A stretch of DNA of 64,000 nt from Euglena gracilis (GCA_039621445.1 CP154954.1:12890716-12954715), one strand, 5' to 3'; shown: positions 20,533 to 31,136, counted from the stretch's first letter. A program made the numbers and translations. Notes: a model not told the origin generated them from the sequence alone.

Positions 20533-20715
20533 GACACTCTGGCCGACTTGACCACACACTACGCCACAACCCCAAACGACTCCAACCTCTTTGCGATTCT
20601 CGCATTCCCCAAGCTGGTCCTAAGAACCCGGCGTCCCAAACGCCGGTTTTACCACAAAAAGGGGGGGCGGACGCCGGTTCAGGACAGAACCAGCGTCCGA
20701 CCCCCCTTTGTTTAA
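20533..20715 (+). pseudogene. Possible reverse-transcriptase leader fragment
   Basis: A 60-codon open stretch contains N-L-F-A-I-L-A-F-P-K-L-V-L-R followed by basic residues. A Leu-rich strand ending in PKxVLR next to an Arg-rich stretch precedes the polymerase domain in some protist retroelements, but this match is short. It is in another frame than the 2A motif upstream, consistent with a frameshifted remnant. At 20,625-20,760 GACGCCGGTTCAGGACAGAACC occurs twice, a local duplication. Confidence 0.3.
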
Positions 20716-20999
20716 AGCGGCGTTTTAGAGACGCCGGTTCAGGACAGAACCGGCGTCCCCAACCTTTGGTCAAAAGGCACTCCCAGGACCAATCTCTGAC
20801 CACTGATCTGAAATATCACGCTATTTTGAATTTTGCCAAATTCCGACGATCGCGAGCGTATATCTGGCTGTGTCAATCGTCCAGGTACAAAGTCACACCT
20901 CAATTGAAAGCTCTTTTCATCAGACGACTGGCGATCACCACCAAATTCAGCCACGCCGCTACCCTCACCCCCCCCCCTATTTGGCTAATGGCCGGGCCA

Positions 21000-22601
21000 A
21001 TATTTTTTTGTTTGTTTTGCCAAAGTGCGGCATTATCGTCAACGGGCATGTTTTCCTCTTGCGCGGTGTCAGACGTTGTATCGAGTTCTACCTCGAAGGG
21101 TAGATGTGACCCGGCTTTTCCCGGTCACATCAGTGTAAGTTGGCGCTGGTGTGGTAGCAGCTGAGGTCTTCGCCCGCTTTCCTGATTTGTTACCACTCCC
21201 AGGTGCAGGTGGTTTTGGCTCGTTGTGTCGTTCAGCAGGTTTGCATGGGTCTGCAGGCTGCGGTTTAGGCTTAGGTTTACTGCCTTTTTCTTTCCTTTTT
21301 CTTTCTGTGGCGGAAAGGGGCGCTCTGCAGGGGACTTTGAAGCGGGTTTTGTGTTGGTGTAGTGGTAGGTGGTACGTCAGGTGCCGTCGGTACCACCTGT
21401 TCAGGTGTGTGTGTGTACCACTACGGGTGTTGTGTCGTGTGGTGGCGTTGTTTCGACCGTAGTCGATTCGGTCGTTGTCACCACTTCGGGTGTTTGGACA
21501 GTGGTTTGTACAACAGGAGTAGAGCTGGCCGCGTCTGCTGCCAGTTCTGCAGTCGAAGCCGGAACTTCTTGTGTGGGTTGTTCGCCAAGTCCCGTGTCAC
21601 GGGGACTTCACGTTGAGGAGGAAGACCTCGATCTCACCATTGTGATTATCGAAGTAAGTCATTTCGGACGCCTCCTAGGATGCGTCCTGCTGCCTGCCCG
21701 ACTTCTGGTGGTATGAGTATGAAGTCGTCTGGGTCCGCTGTAAATGCTGAATGGAAATTCACGTTGTATTTGTTCAGTCTCGTCGCGTAGTGCGATTATA
21801 TCTTCATCAGTTGCTTCTCGTCCACTTTCCCCACGTGCGGAGGTGGGTGGAACCGTGTCTCTCAGAGGCGCTGCGGCCTTTTGTAGGGTTTGCAGGCACT
21901 TCGGCCATTGTAAGTTCTGTAGGAGCGTCAGGTTCCGCGTCTGGTAATGGTGTTTGTGGTCGTGCCTGAGCAGGCGTTGTAGCTGGCATTTCGGCCCTTA
22001 CAGCTTTTTGTGCGCTGTACTCTCCGCGTTCCAGACTCCGCAGACGCCCAAATGACGAATTTTTGTGGATATGTCAGGTCGATTCCGACCACTTGGAAAT
22101 GGGGGCCGTAGTGTTCGTTCAGAAAAATTTGGTAATTGTATCAAAACATTTCGTGTGGAAGTGGGAATACTTCCCATAGCATGCTTTGTGGTCCGATTTC
22201 TCGGATATCGTCGAACATTGTCTTCAGTGCGTCAAGGGTTGATTCCCATCCGTATTGTAGACATAGATTTGGATGTGGTAGGTAGTGTCCTTTGCTGGCT
22301 GGGATTGCAAATGAGCCGAAGTTCATGCAATGGAATCTGAGCCAGAAAAGGAATTGCCAGAATCCCGGCAATTTGTGAATGCCATCCTGGCTTTCGTAGC
22401 AGGAAATTGTACCGTCGAAAAAAAGCCTCGTGCTTTTTCCTTGTACAGTTTGACCATATGTCGGTGTATTTCTGGAGCAACCACACAGGGGTGTTGCTCT
22501 TCGTAGTATTTCTGCATGATTGTGTCACATCCGTCTGAAATCCAGAACAGATGGTCAATCATGAATTGTACGTCCAGGTCGTAACCGTCCCAAACGCACA
22601 A
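21000..22601 (-). pseudogene. Frameshifted Thr/Pro-rich coding relic
   Basis: The minus strand can be read as one protein only by changing frame several times. It starts at 22,601 with an acidic, aromatic part (W-D-G-Y-D-L-D-V-Q-F-M), changes frame near 22,360, continues to a TGA near 22,141 and beyond it in the same frame (N-E-H-Y-G-P-H-F-Q-V-V-G-I-D-L), then shifts into L-R-S-L-E-R-G-E-Y-S-A-Q-K near 22,020. From 21,990 to 21,100 it is Thr-, Pro- and Ala-rich with a helical segment (D-E-T-E-Q-I-Q-R-E-F-P-F at about 21,770), ending in Lys/Pro-rich sequence. The order of an N-terminal folded part, a disordered part and a basic end resembles a Gag or ORF1 protein, but no family motif is seen. 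Confidence 0.45.
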
Positions 22602-22989
22602 AGGGTGCAGCCCAACGAGAATGGGCGGAGGCCCAACAACAACGAAGACTCCTCGGACACATCTGCCACAATCCCCTCGAAGTTATGGAAATCGGATACG
22701 CCAGACAAAACCACCGACAAATGCTTCTGCACGTGCAGACATTCCAATGGAGAGCACGGGTATGCTATGCATTAGAAGTCTGAAAAACGGTGGTGGCTCG
22801 CTGGATCCCAGGGGGTGGGTCCAGCTTTAGAATTTCCCTGGGATGGGGTACAGGTGTACGATGTGGCTGAAGACATCAAAAATTCAAAGCAATTGAATTA
22901 TCGAATATTCAAGTATTGTGTGTAAAAAGTATGGCATATAAGTGTGACAAAAATTCCCAGAGCTCTGATGGCCAAAAAAGGGATGTGAA

Positions 22990-23218
22990 TGTCACAAACA
23001 TCATTGTGTGTTTTTAAATCATGGTTGTTTTGTTTTGAAATACCCTCCTCAACCTCCGGCCAATTATGTGGCCATGGCTAGGGCACCAAATTGAAACCAG
23101 CTATTAGGAGCCGTGCAAGGGACCACATGTGCACAGTTGCCTGGGGCTGCTGAAGCTCTTACAATCCCATCACCGCCATTTGGCCATCCAAGTCGGCAGG
23201 GCTTTTGCAGATTGCTAA
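22990..23218 (+). pseudogene. Candidate exon, copy A (stop-interrupted)
   Basis: From 23,108 to the stop at 23,216 the frame reads with L-G-L-L-K-L-L-Q-S-H-H-R and Q-V-G-R-A-F-A-D, exactly matched in copy B at 57,960-58,035. Between the copies the changes there are mostly silent (CTC TTA versus CTA TTG) or conservative (I to V). In copy A the frame has a TAG at 23,105 that B lacks, and the 5' part has several indels relative to B. So A is probably a decayed version. Function unknown. Confidence 0.45.
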
Positions 23219-23530
23219 GGTGCATTTACTATCATTGGAACTCCAAGCCTCCAAGCCAACCTTTAAAGCAATTTTATGACTTCATAATTATTATTTTCCT
23301 GATAAGAAGTCCAATCCGTCTGTGACCTAATTTCCCCCTCATTTTTTGGATCTTTCATGCCATACAGGGCCCTTAGTTTCAAAGGTACCAACTCTCTCCT
23401 GTTTTTGTTTTCCCCAGTTTGTTTGATCCCGGTTTGTGTGACCGAGCACTTTTGCAACTTTTTGATCCACCTCCCTTTTGCGACGAAAAAACCGTTGAGC
23501 ACCTCCCCCGTTTTTTTGGGTGGTTTCTTC

Positions 23531-23717
23531 CCGCCCCCCCCCCTTCTTGTCGTACGACCACCCATCATTTACAACCACGCCCCGGTCACAGGTTGCAGAT
23601 TTAGAAAATTTTAACACCACTTTACCTGCGGCCACCCCCTCATTTACGACCGCCCCCCGGTCACCGGTTGCAGGTTACGGGGGTGTTACGACCCCCCCCC
23701 GGACAAGGGGGGGCGGG
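23531..23717. mobile_element. C-rich palindromic element, copy A insertion
   Basis: It begins CCGC then a C-run and TTCTTGTCGTACGACC, and ends GGACAAGGGGGGGCGGG, which is the inverted form. Inside are two copies of CATTTACGACCGCCCCCCGGTCACAGGTTGCAG-like text. Copy B at 58,225-58,250 joins the flanks without it. It is the same family as 52,905-53,158. No clear target duplication, though TA follows its right end. Confidence 0.55.
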
Positions 23718-23765
23718 TAATACCGTGCCTCGTTGTTTGTTGTTTTTTCTTTATCTTTTTTGCAG

Positions 23766-23994
23766 CATTTCGCCACGCAAAAATGGATTACAACAAAGTG
23801 CAAAACGTTCCATGAATTCCAATCAGTCAAAGCGCGTCCATTTTACTGTTCCAAAAAGTCAAGGGCTCTTCAAGGACAAAACGACATCCCCACCGACATC
23901 TCTTTTCATGTCCGTCAGCCCCGGGCTCCATTCCCTGCCTGATATTTTCCACTGCAGTGCAGGGTTCTTCTGTAATGTAGCAGAGTTTTTATGA
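23766..23994 (+). CDS. Candidate terminal exon, copy A
   Basis: The exon would follow a T-rich tract and TTTTTTGCAG at 23,756-23,765 and end at a TGA at 23,992. Copy B has the same acceptor position, the same frame and the same stop at 58,487. Between them copy A has 15 extra bases, exactly five codons, after K-R-S-M. Shared residues include G-L-F-K-D, F-M-S-V-S-P, L-H-S-L-P-D-I and H-C-S-A-G-F. The frame-keeping indel and shared stop make this one of the better coding candidates. About 75 residues; no known domain. The reverse strand is also partly open, so proof is lacking. Confidence 0.5.
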
Positions 23995-24021
23995 GGATCT
24001 CCCTCTCTCTCTCCCCCTCTG

Positions 24022-24058
24022 TCTCGCTGTGTGTCTGTGTGTGTGTGTGTGTGTGTGC

Positions 24059-24113
<55 letters not shown>

Positions 24114-24169
24114 TGTGGTTGGGTGTGCGTGTGCGTGCGTGTGTGTGTGCGTGCGTGCGTGCATGCGTG

Positions 24170-24200
<31 letters not shown>

Positions 24201-24274
24201 CTCTGTGTGTGTGTGAGAGCGTGTGTGTGTGTGTGTGTGTGTGTGTGCGGGTGTGTGTGTCTGTGTGTGTGTGT

Positions 24275-24317
<43 letters not shown>

Positions 24318-24320
24318 AAC
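24022..24320. repeat. Long interrupted GT microsatellite
   Basis: GT repeats with scattered C and A changes over about 300 bp. Copy B has a CT run followed by a short GT run here (58,506-58,630). The His/Thr and Cys/Val frames through it are artefacts. Confidence 0.95.
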
Positions 24321-24385
24321 ACCTGTATGTGGACAAGCATAAATCGTTTGGGCGTCCGAAGTCGGGGCAAAGGGGCTGTTATTCT

Positions 24386-25246
24386 GGTGTAACCCTGGCC
24401 TCGCCTTGCACATCCTGCTCCCTCGAGCCCCGCCAGCGGTCCATTCAGCAGGAACCCTACGCTCACCCCGGCCGTGACCGCGCCACCCGTGCCACTGCGG
24501 TGGTCGTGCCCAGGGTTTTTTTTTTTTAGTCGTGGACCCCTGGGGGGGAGGGGGGGGGTGGGCCCGGCCGAGCCGCCCCCCCCCCCAGGGGGTCCTCCCG
24601 GAGGGGGGTGGGACATAAACTCCTCCAATCAATAACCCCCCGTTTATTTTTTGGACACTCAAAGTTGGGGTCCAGGGGGGTTATTTTTTGGGGGGGTTTA
24701 TTATTTGGGCAAAATTTTCGAAGTCAAAAGTGGACCCAAACGTTTCACTTTTTTGGCTTTCTGGGGCTTTTTTTTAAATTATTGTTCTTTTTTGTCATTT
24801 TTTGTACTCCACTTTTATCCATTTTGTTGATTTTTGCAACATTTCTGCTATTTTTTACTCATTCTTTCCCTTTGCTTTCACACCTGCGGAGGGGGTTTAT
24901 TATTTGGGCGGCCGAAGGCGGTCCTCAGGTGGGGTTTATTATTTGGGGAGGGGTTACTTTTCGGCACCTTTGCGCCGAAAATTTTTGAAGAAGTTCTATT
25001 TTTGGCATTTTTCGCAATTTTTTGGTCAATTTTGTGGGTCCCTCCGGGACCCCCAGGGGGGGGGGGGTGGGTGGGGGAGATTTCCTCACCCCCCCGTTTT
25101 TTTAAAAACCCCTGGTCGTGCCGCTCCATCGATTGCCACCGACTCCGCCTTATCATGAAAAACACACAATTGCCAGAGTTGTTGTCCAGCAAAAGAAGAG
25201 GAAGGGATTTATCAATGTTGAGAAATTGAAAGGACACACAAAATGA
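24386..25246 (+). pseudogene. Candidate exon split by a hAT-like element, copy A
   Basis: The left part (24,386-24,510) and the right part (25,115-25,246) together correspond to one uninterrupted frame in copy B at 59,300-59,569. Left: T-L-A-S-P-C-T and A-V-V-V-P; right: P-L-H-R-L-P-P-T-P-P-Y-H-E. In the left part copy A lacks 24 bases relative to B, exactly eight codons. The insertion between the parts, with its duplicated 8 bases, destroys the reading. The right part keeps an open frame to a TGA at 25,244. Function unknown. Confidence 0.5.
24511..25114. mobile_element. hAT-like MITE inserted in a candidate exon
   Basis: The ends are CAGGG plus a T-run on the left and, on the other strand, CAGGGGTTTTT on the right. 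GTCGTGCC lies at 24,503-24,510 and again at 25,115-25,122, a perfect 8-bp target duplication. Copy B at 59,440-59,450 has the single, empty site GGTGGTCGTGCCGCTCCATCG. The 604-bp body has the G-run/C-run hairpin near each end, a TTTATTATTTGGG repeat (24,698, 24,895, 24,930) and a GGCACCTTTGCGCC hairpin. No transposase frame. This is the best-supported mobile element of the window. Confidence 0.85.
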
Positions 25247-25445
25247 CGTTTTTCCCTTGCTCTTCCAAGAGTATACCGTAATGTGTTTGGTCGGGGATTT
25301 GAATATAAATTTTCTAAAATGACATGCGTGATACAACAATTGGGTATTTACAATATTGTTTGTGATAGCATATGCCAATAGTTGGAGAGAAAATGTTAGA
25401 CAAGGACCAATTTTTTTTGAAAATCTCTCAATCAGGTCTTAGGCC

Positions 25446-25757
25446 TTGTTACGACAGTGTGTGTGCCAAACAGATGCGTGTGTATGCCAAATGTGTGTGC
25501 CAAACAATTGTGTGTGCCAAACAGATGCGATTGCCGAATTGCATGCCACGCCACAGATAGCCCCGCTTCTTGAGGAGCCCCCCCATTTCACAGCAGAACC
25601 CTCCGACGAGGGCTGCCCCACTGAATCGTGCGACAACCAAGTTTGCTTCTGCGACAATCACGTGGTGAATGGTGCAGTGTCCCCTGGGAGTGTCTCTCTC
25701 TCCCCCCCTCTCCTTTTTCCACAAAAAGTGAGGTTAAGCACAGGGAAGGTCCCTTGA
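25446..25757 (+). CDS. Candidate cysteine-rich protein frame, copy A
   Basis: The frame gives a 103-residue product whose first 30 residues hold seven cysteines in C-V-C-Q-T-type units. Copy B at 59,834 has the same frame: A-T-P-Q-I-A-P-L, then [16 protein letters not shown], then N-Q-V-C-F-C. The only length difference up to there is 45 bases, 15 codons, caused by extra TGTGTGCCAAACAGATGCG-like units in A. In B a CTTTTTTTGAATATTTTTTTTCAG acceptor stands 28 bases upstream, so this may be an internal exon read in a different frame. No signal peptide is evident and no family is recognised. Confidence 0.45.
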   Translation: MLRQCVCQTDACVCQMCVPNNCVCQTDAIAELHATPQIAPLLEEPPHFTAEPSDEGCPTESCDNQVCFCDNHVVNGAVSPGSVSLSPPLLFPQKVRLSTGKVP

Positions 25758-25885
25758 GCTCGTCCCAGGAAGGCTCACAGGCTCTGGCTGTCTGGGTGCC
25801 CGTGGGACGAAGCCCCGGGACCTGTTCCACCCGTTGTGGGGTGGCCGCGGTTACCCACGTATCTCTCTCTTCTGTCTCTTCTATT

Positions 25886-25960
<75 letters not shown>

Positions 25961-25968
25961 CTTCTATC

Positions 25969-26035
<67 letters not shown>

Positions 26036-26043
26036 CTTCTATC

Positions 26044-26115
<72 letters not shown>

Positions 26116-26143
26116 CCTAGCTATCTATCTATCTATCTTTCTA
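25886..26143. repeat. CTAT tetranucleotide microsatellite
   Basis: About 260 bp of CTAT units in three runs separated by CTCTTCTATCT. Absent from copy B, where the corresponding spot has a short CT run (60,047-60,062). Confidence 0.97.
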
Positions 26144-26317
26144 TCCTCTATCTCTGGATTTGGGCGCATTTTGGCGCCAGGCAGGCCCCTGGGCTGCCAA
26201 TTGAGTCTGGGGACCAACTGCCAAGTTTGCACGTTAATAGTTGCGGCAGGCCATGCACAAAACAGGCTAAAATCCTAAAAGCCTGAAGAGGGGGGGGGCA
26301 AGCAAATTTTCATTTAG

Positions 26318-26640
26318 TGTGCCGCGTAAATTTCTTTTTTCTGCTCCGCGTGCGCCGCGGCATTAGAAATTTTGTGACCGCGTGCGCCGCGGAAGGTTTC
26401 ATTCTGTGCGCCGCATGTACCGAAGGCACAGCCATCCGAATTATCCCCTGTCCGTGCCATAACAAAAGAAGGCATGTGCCGCGGGAACGTCATTGGTGCG
26501 CCGTGGGTGTGTTGTTGGTGCGCCGCGGCAGCTTTTCAGGTGCGTCGCAGGTGTGCCGCGGCAAAAATTCAATTGTTTGCCGCGTGCGCCTCGGAAATGG
26601 ATCTTTTGTGCGACGACATACTTCGCCGCGGCGCACTAAA
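26318..26640. repeat. Dispersed GTGCGCCGCGG motif cluster
   Basis: About ten variants of GTGCGCCGCGG occur at irregular spacing of 20 to 60 bases (for example 26,350, 26,382, 26,406, 26,475, 26,497, 26,518, 26,551, 26,580), separated by unrelated sequence. The spacing is too irregular for a normal minisatellite. Only copy A has it. Confidence 0.6.
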
Positions 26641-26658
26641 TGAAAGTTTGGGGCGAGA

Positions 26659-27643
26659 TCACAAGCTGGGAGGCCAAGTTTGTATGCAATGAGCAGGCGG
26701 GCCAAGCGCCTGGCTCATGTGGCAGTTCGCTCCAACAAGTTTTGCCTTTGCCGGACTGGGCTGAAGGTTGCCCTTGCTTTGTATTAACAGCCCCCCCCCC
26801 CCGCAGCCGGGGCTGGCTGGCTCTCTGAAAACCAATGATCGGCATTCCCGTATTGGGAAGGCAGAAATATTTTTCCGCATGTTTCCGAAAGGCGGATTTC
26901 CACCTTCTGAATTTCTCAAAAAGGTAAAGGGGATGCCCACCCCGTCCCGCACACAGCGGGCAGGTCCGAAGACCTGGGCGGTTTCGGAACCAGCCGGGCC
27001 ATCCTTCTCAATCCACCGAAGCCCGGCCAGTGGTGGGTGACTGCCTTGGTTCTGGGCATGCTCTGTGGGTGGGCTAGTCATGGACCGAAAGGGATGGCGA
27101 CCCCGGGCCACCCACAGGTGAGTCACGTCCCCTTGGGCACCCTGGAGAGCAACTCCGCAGTCACATGGCCCTCGAGTGTGCCCCACACCCGCGGAACGGC
27201 CCGTGTGCTCCAGTTGCCAAGGGGCTTGGGGCCATGGTATGTCCCACTTCGCTTGCTGCTCTGCGGACAGGGTTGGTGGGGCACAGGCTGCCGTCCGCCT
27301 GAACATGGTTCGGTCTTGTTCCGGGAGTGGCGTGAGTGGTTGAGGCCCTTGGGGGGGGGGCATGGTGGTGGTGCCTGGAACCAGGGTTGTCAGCCTCCCC
27401 AATTCTGGAACTTTCGTGCCAGTCATGTGTGTGGCGCTCGAGATCCGTGGGGCGCTCAGCATTATGGGCTGCGGCGGCTTCTTGCCATTCTTGGATGATG
27501 CTTCGTTGCTGGGGGCCGCATGAGGCCCAGATTTTGTTGTGCAGGTCTGGGTCCCATGACTCGCAGATGGCCCTTCCTCGTCCGGTTTTTTCATAGTCCG
27601 TCAAACCCGCTTTCCACCCCTCGTATTTGATGCACAGATTCAC
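26659..27643 (-). pseudogene. Decayed coding sequence, unknown, minus strand
   Basis: Two overlapping minus-strand frames look like parts of one protein. From 27,643 to about 27,400 one frame is balanced in composition and contains Y-E-K-T-G-R-G-R-A-I-C-E-S-W-D-P-D-L and a helical stretch around Q-Q-R-S-I-I-Q-E-W-Q-E-A. Further down the other frame (open to 26,659, 311 codons) has P-L-P-E-Q-D-R-T-M-F-R-R-T. The region lies in a block absent from copy B. It could be part of a Gag-like retroelement gene; no motif proves it. Confidence 0.35.
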
Positions 27644-28553
27644 AGATCAGATTGCATAAACCCCGCCACGGTGTGGTTCGGTCTATGGCTTGTGACGTCC
27701 CCCGTGCTGTTCTCAGGCCCGCCTGGGTTCACCGAGGGTGAGATCCTTGGCGGTGTCACCCCCAGTTCAATGCACAGCGTAAATTCCGCCACATGTCATA
27801 CGATGTCCGTGGGTGTAGAGGCGGAATGTGATGCACAAGACAGTTGTGCCCATGCTTCGAGCTCGGGTGCACATTCCTACAGCATGGAATCACAACGCCA
27901 ATGTAGAGAATGGTATTTCCTCACCCCAAGTTTAATGTTCAATCAGCCCAATGGGACAAAAGACTCTGCAAGGGGCAGCACAAATGCCCATCAAAAGCCA
28001 TGCGGTTCTTTTAAGCAAGCAGCATGTGGCCGTCGTTTGGGCTCGAAATGCATGGGCATACTCTTGCGTTGACGACCCACTCTTCCACCAGCAATTTGAC
28101 ACAAGGAGCCATTCCACATGTCCTCCTTGGATCATTCATAGAAAAAACTCGTCATGAAACACCCAAACCATACTTTGAATCCTACTAAGTTCAAAAATTG
28201 CCAAAAAAATGGCCAAAAACATCCCAAAATGCAAAAAAAAAATGCAACTTTATGATTTTTTTTCATTTTTTTTGTCAAGGAAAATTTTGGCAAAAATGAC
28301 CCAAAACTTGCCAAAAATGATTGAAAATGCGCGTTGAAAAAAATTTTCCAGAGCAAAACCTTGTTGGCATTTTTTTTTTAAAAAAAACCATTGTTTTAAT
28401 AATAAAAAAATAAAAAACAGCGTCCAAAAAAACAAGCTGCCAACTATGTTTGAAGGATTTCCTGTTTTAATGTTGGATGTCTTGTATCATGATTGATTGC
28501 CGTGTGTTGTCTGACGTTATGGGAAAGCCATTGACTACATCCTCACAATTTCG
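27644..28553. other. Unassigned part of the A-only block
   Basis: A GC-balanced first half without a convincing frame, then an AT-rich half from 28,140 with runs of A and T. Nothing is recognised. Confidence 0.4.
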
Positions 28554-29522
28554 TTATGTATATGGTCCTGCATCCCCGAACATTCTCAAATACAGTAGGC
28601 AGTGCCGCTGGTCAGTGGATTCAGTTCGCCCCACCGTTATGTCAGAATCCAAGGTGTTAGGTATTAGGGCACTGCACATAATTAGGGCATTGTGCACTCG
28701 CTGGCCCAAATGGTGTGGGCCAGCGTTTGCTTCTGATGCTTGGGGCGTCCCCCTCTTTTGGATGTTGCATGGAGACTCGCCCGGGCTCTCCGAGGTCGGG
28801 ATTCTTAGCAGCCTCACCCCCGGGTCAAGCCATTGCTGCTTACAGGTTGGGCACACCTCACCTCTGGGGCGCCCCCCTCTCCATGCCCCGGCCAGTGGAC
28901 GGATTAGGGCACTCCCATTTGCGCCGCTTGCGATGGCGCACGCGTGACTCCCGGTCGATGATCACCGTGTCCAGGACTCGGGGTTGGGAGGTATGGGAGG
29001 CGGCGGCGGTGGGGCAAGGCGGCGGTGTCATCTCGACCAGCAGGTCGTCGATGCCCCCAGGAAAGGGTGTCGGGTGGCTGAAGACAGCGAGGAAAGCTCC
29101 ACGGGAGAGGGCATGTGGAGGGCTGTGGCCCATGGAGCTGGGGGCGTGCGATTGGGGCCAGAGCGGAGCCATTTCCTTGGAGAACCAGCTGCGGAGCTCA
29201 CGAACGCGAAAGTGGGTGACATTCCATCGCTGGAAGAGGAAGCGGCTCCACACGGACTGCACAAGGCGGCGTGAATACCCCCGCCGCCAGATCGCATTAC
29301 GGAGGACGTTGGCCACGGACTGCTTAAAATACCCCATGTGGCTGCAGGCCATCCGGGCGAACTCCAGGCGACCCATGATGACCCCGCCCAGCTGCTCGGT
29401 GGGAGCTGCTCGGCGTCGGTGGCCAGGGGGCAGCGGACGATGTGGTCGGGGTACTCCTCCTCGCGGTTGTGGATGGTGGTGTGCACCACCCGCTCCCCTT
29501 TTGTATGGCATTGTATATACAT
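28554..29522 (-). pseudogene. Possible retroelement 3' coding relic, minus strand
   Basis: Two minus-strand frames overlap. One (from 29,522) has N-R-E-E-E-Y-P-D-H-I-V-R-C-P, which recalls the EExxxHxxxxC zinc-binding tail found after many non-LTR reverse transcriptases. The other (29,511-28,858) is open for 217 codons and contains Y-F-K-Q-S-V-A-N-V-L-R, R-R-G-Y-S-R-R-L-V and W-S-R-F-L-F-Q-R-W, an Arg- and Trp-rich helical stretch like the C-terminal part of some reverse transcriptases. No polymerase core is present. It is in the block missing from copy B. Confidence 0.38.
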
Positions 29523-29559
29523 CCTTCAGTCTTCAGTGATGTGGGCTGCTGCCTTTCGA

Positions 29560-31136
29560 TGATGCTGCTCTTGCCGCGGTGGTGCTTGTTGCGGGTGGGG
29601 CTGGGGTGCCGATGGCCAGCACAGTACAGTGTGCCAGATAGTGCCTCTCTGGCCAGGTGCTGTCCATCGTGCCATTTTGATGCAGACTCGCTGCCCCCAA
29701 CTGCAGCCGTGCCCTCTGGGCCTGGTGGTGCTGATTACTGCTTTGATCAGGCATTGGACTGGCATGGGAAACTGTGCGCGCCCATGCCAGTCCCTGCGTT
29801 CCCCTGAGCAAGGCGGCCACTGCCCCAGTGTCCAGCCCCGGAAGTGGGCGTTGGTGGCTGCACACTCTCTCTTTTGTCATGAAGGTGGTCACGCCTTTGG
29901 CATGTTTTTGTCCATGGCCGCCGTCGCCGCTGCTGGGGTCTTGGTTCACCCATCAGCCCGACCACCTTCACCCAAAATGTTGCAAAGGGTCACTTGCAAG
30001 GCAATTTATGGGGAGCTTTGAACTCACCAGGGAGGTAAGAGGCTTCACCCCATGACCCTCTCCCTCTCTCCCTCCCTCTCTTTTTTTCAATTCCTGTGAG
30101 CTCGTTTTGGACAGTCTGTACCACGCAGAATATATATACCCTCACTAAATGATTTATCCCACAATGATTGTGTCTCTTATTCGAAAAATTCCCTCTCTCT
30201 CTCTATGTGTGTGCGTGCTCGCATAAATATTCATATATTTTCATTGGAAATTCAAAGGTGTTCTTAGGCAGCCCTAAATTAAAGGTTTTTTTTCCTTGCT
30301 GCCCCACAACCATTGTTTGCTCTTTGTGTCATTTTGTTCAATATCTTTATATTTTCAACGATGGGTGGAAAAACCACACTGAGATGGGTGTGTTTGGTTT
30401 TTCATAGTTTCGATTCTATCGTGTGTTCCGTTGACAGGGGTATATTCAACACTTGCGCCTCATCCCCCCCCCCAGGTCTCCCCCATGTCGTTCAACCAAC
30501 CCCTGGTCGTTGACTGCAAAACATTGGTCATATGAAGGGGGGGGTGGCTGTTGTTACCGGCGGTGGGAAGGACTTGAGCTGCTGTCACTGTCCATTTTGC
30601 TGCAAGGTTGGCAAGACAAATTTAGCATTTGGGGCATGTATTTCGCCTGCGGTTGTCAGTCATAGCTTCAGGATTTACTCACCTTTCCCTGGGGTCCTCT
30701 GGACAACTGGGAAATGAGGTGCTGGTTTGTTCCCCTGGAGGGGGAAATTCAATGGGGTCCAGCCCCAGCAACTGGTACCCCAAAAGCAGCCCAAATACAA
30801 CTGGGTTGGCATTTTTTTTCACTAAAATTTGCAGCCGAAAACCCCAAACCCGCAAAAAAAATGCCATTTTGGGATTTTGTGGGCTATTTTTCGCCCTTTT
30901 TTCAAAAATGTTGGTACGCCTGGCTTCACTGGGTGGTCGGTGGGCCCCCTGTGGGGTCCACAGCCCACCTGGGAGGGCTGGCTGCTGGATGGCTGGCTGG
31001 ACCCCCCCGAGGGCAGGGCCCATCCGGCTTAAGAAAATCCTTGCATACACTACTCCAGTGGCATTGTTCGTTCATTCGTTTTGTTTGAGCAGTTGTAGTT
31101 GGTCCGTTTGCAAGTTTGGTGCCATTCCACTCAGCA
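29560..31136. other. Unassigned; shared with B only at 30,180-30,540
   Basis: The part 30,180-30,540 matches 60,045-60,400, including a CATCC C-run and CATTGGTC followed by CATATGAAGGGGGGG, a small inverted pair. From 30,715 to 31,030 are G/C hairpins (GTGGGCCCCCTGTGGGGTCCACAG) resembling the insides of the palindromic elements, but no ends or duplications could be fixed. No gene is supported. Confidence 0.45.

Larger units (their letters stand above)
19700..22860. mobile_element. Composite block present only in copy A, retroelement-derived
   Basis: Copy A matches copy B up to about 19,600 (B 57,190) and again from about 22,940 (B 57,770). The roughly 3.2 kb between has no counterpart in B. 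It is more GC-rich and less repetitive than its surroundings and contains decayed coding sequence on both strands: a plus-strand relic with a 2A motif on the left and a Thr/Pro-rich minus-strand relic on the right. No terminal repeats or target duplications could be found, so it may be several insertions. Confidence 0.6.

Noticed and set aside
23859-24662. Minus-strand frames of 237-267 codons with long His-Thr runs
   Set aside because: They cross the GT microsatellite and the hAT-like element; the His-Thr part is the repeat read in frame.
25628-26286. Plus-strand frames of 150-216 codons with Leu-Ser-Ile-Tyr repeats
   Set aside because: Direct translation of the CTAT microsatellite in three frames.
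28715-29539. 274-codon plus-strand frame
   Set aside because: The opposite strand has the more protein-like composition and a zinc-tail-like motif; the plus frame looks like its shadow.
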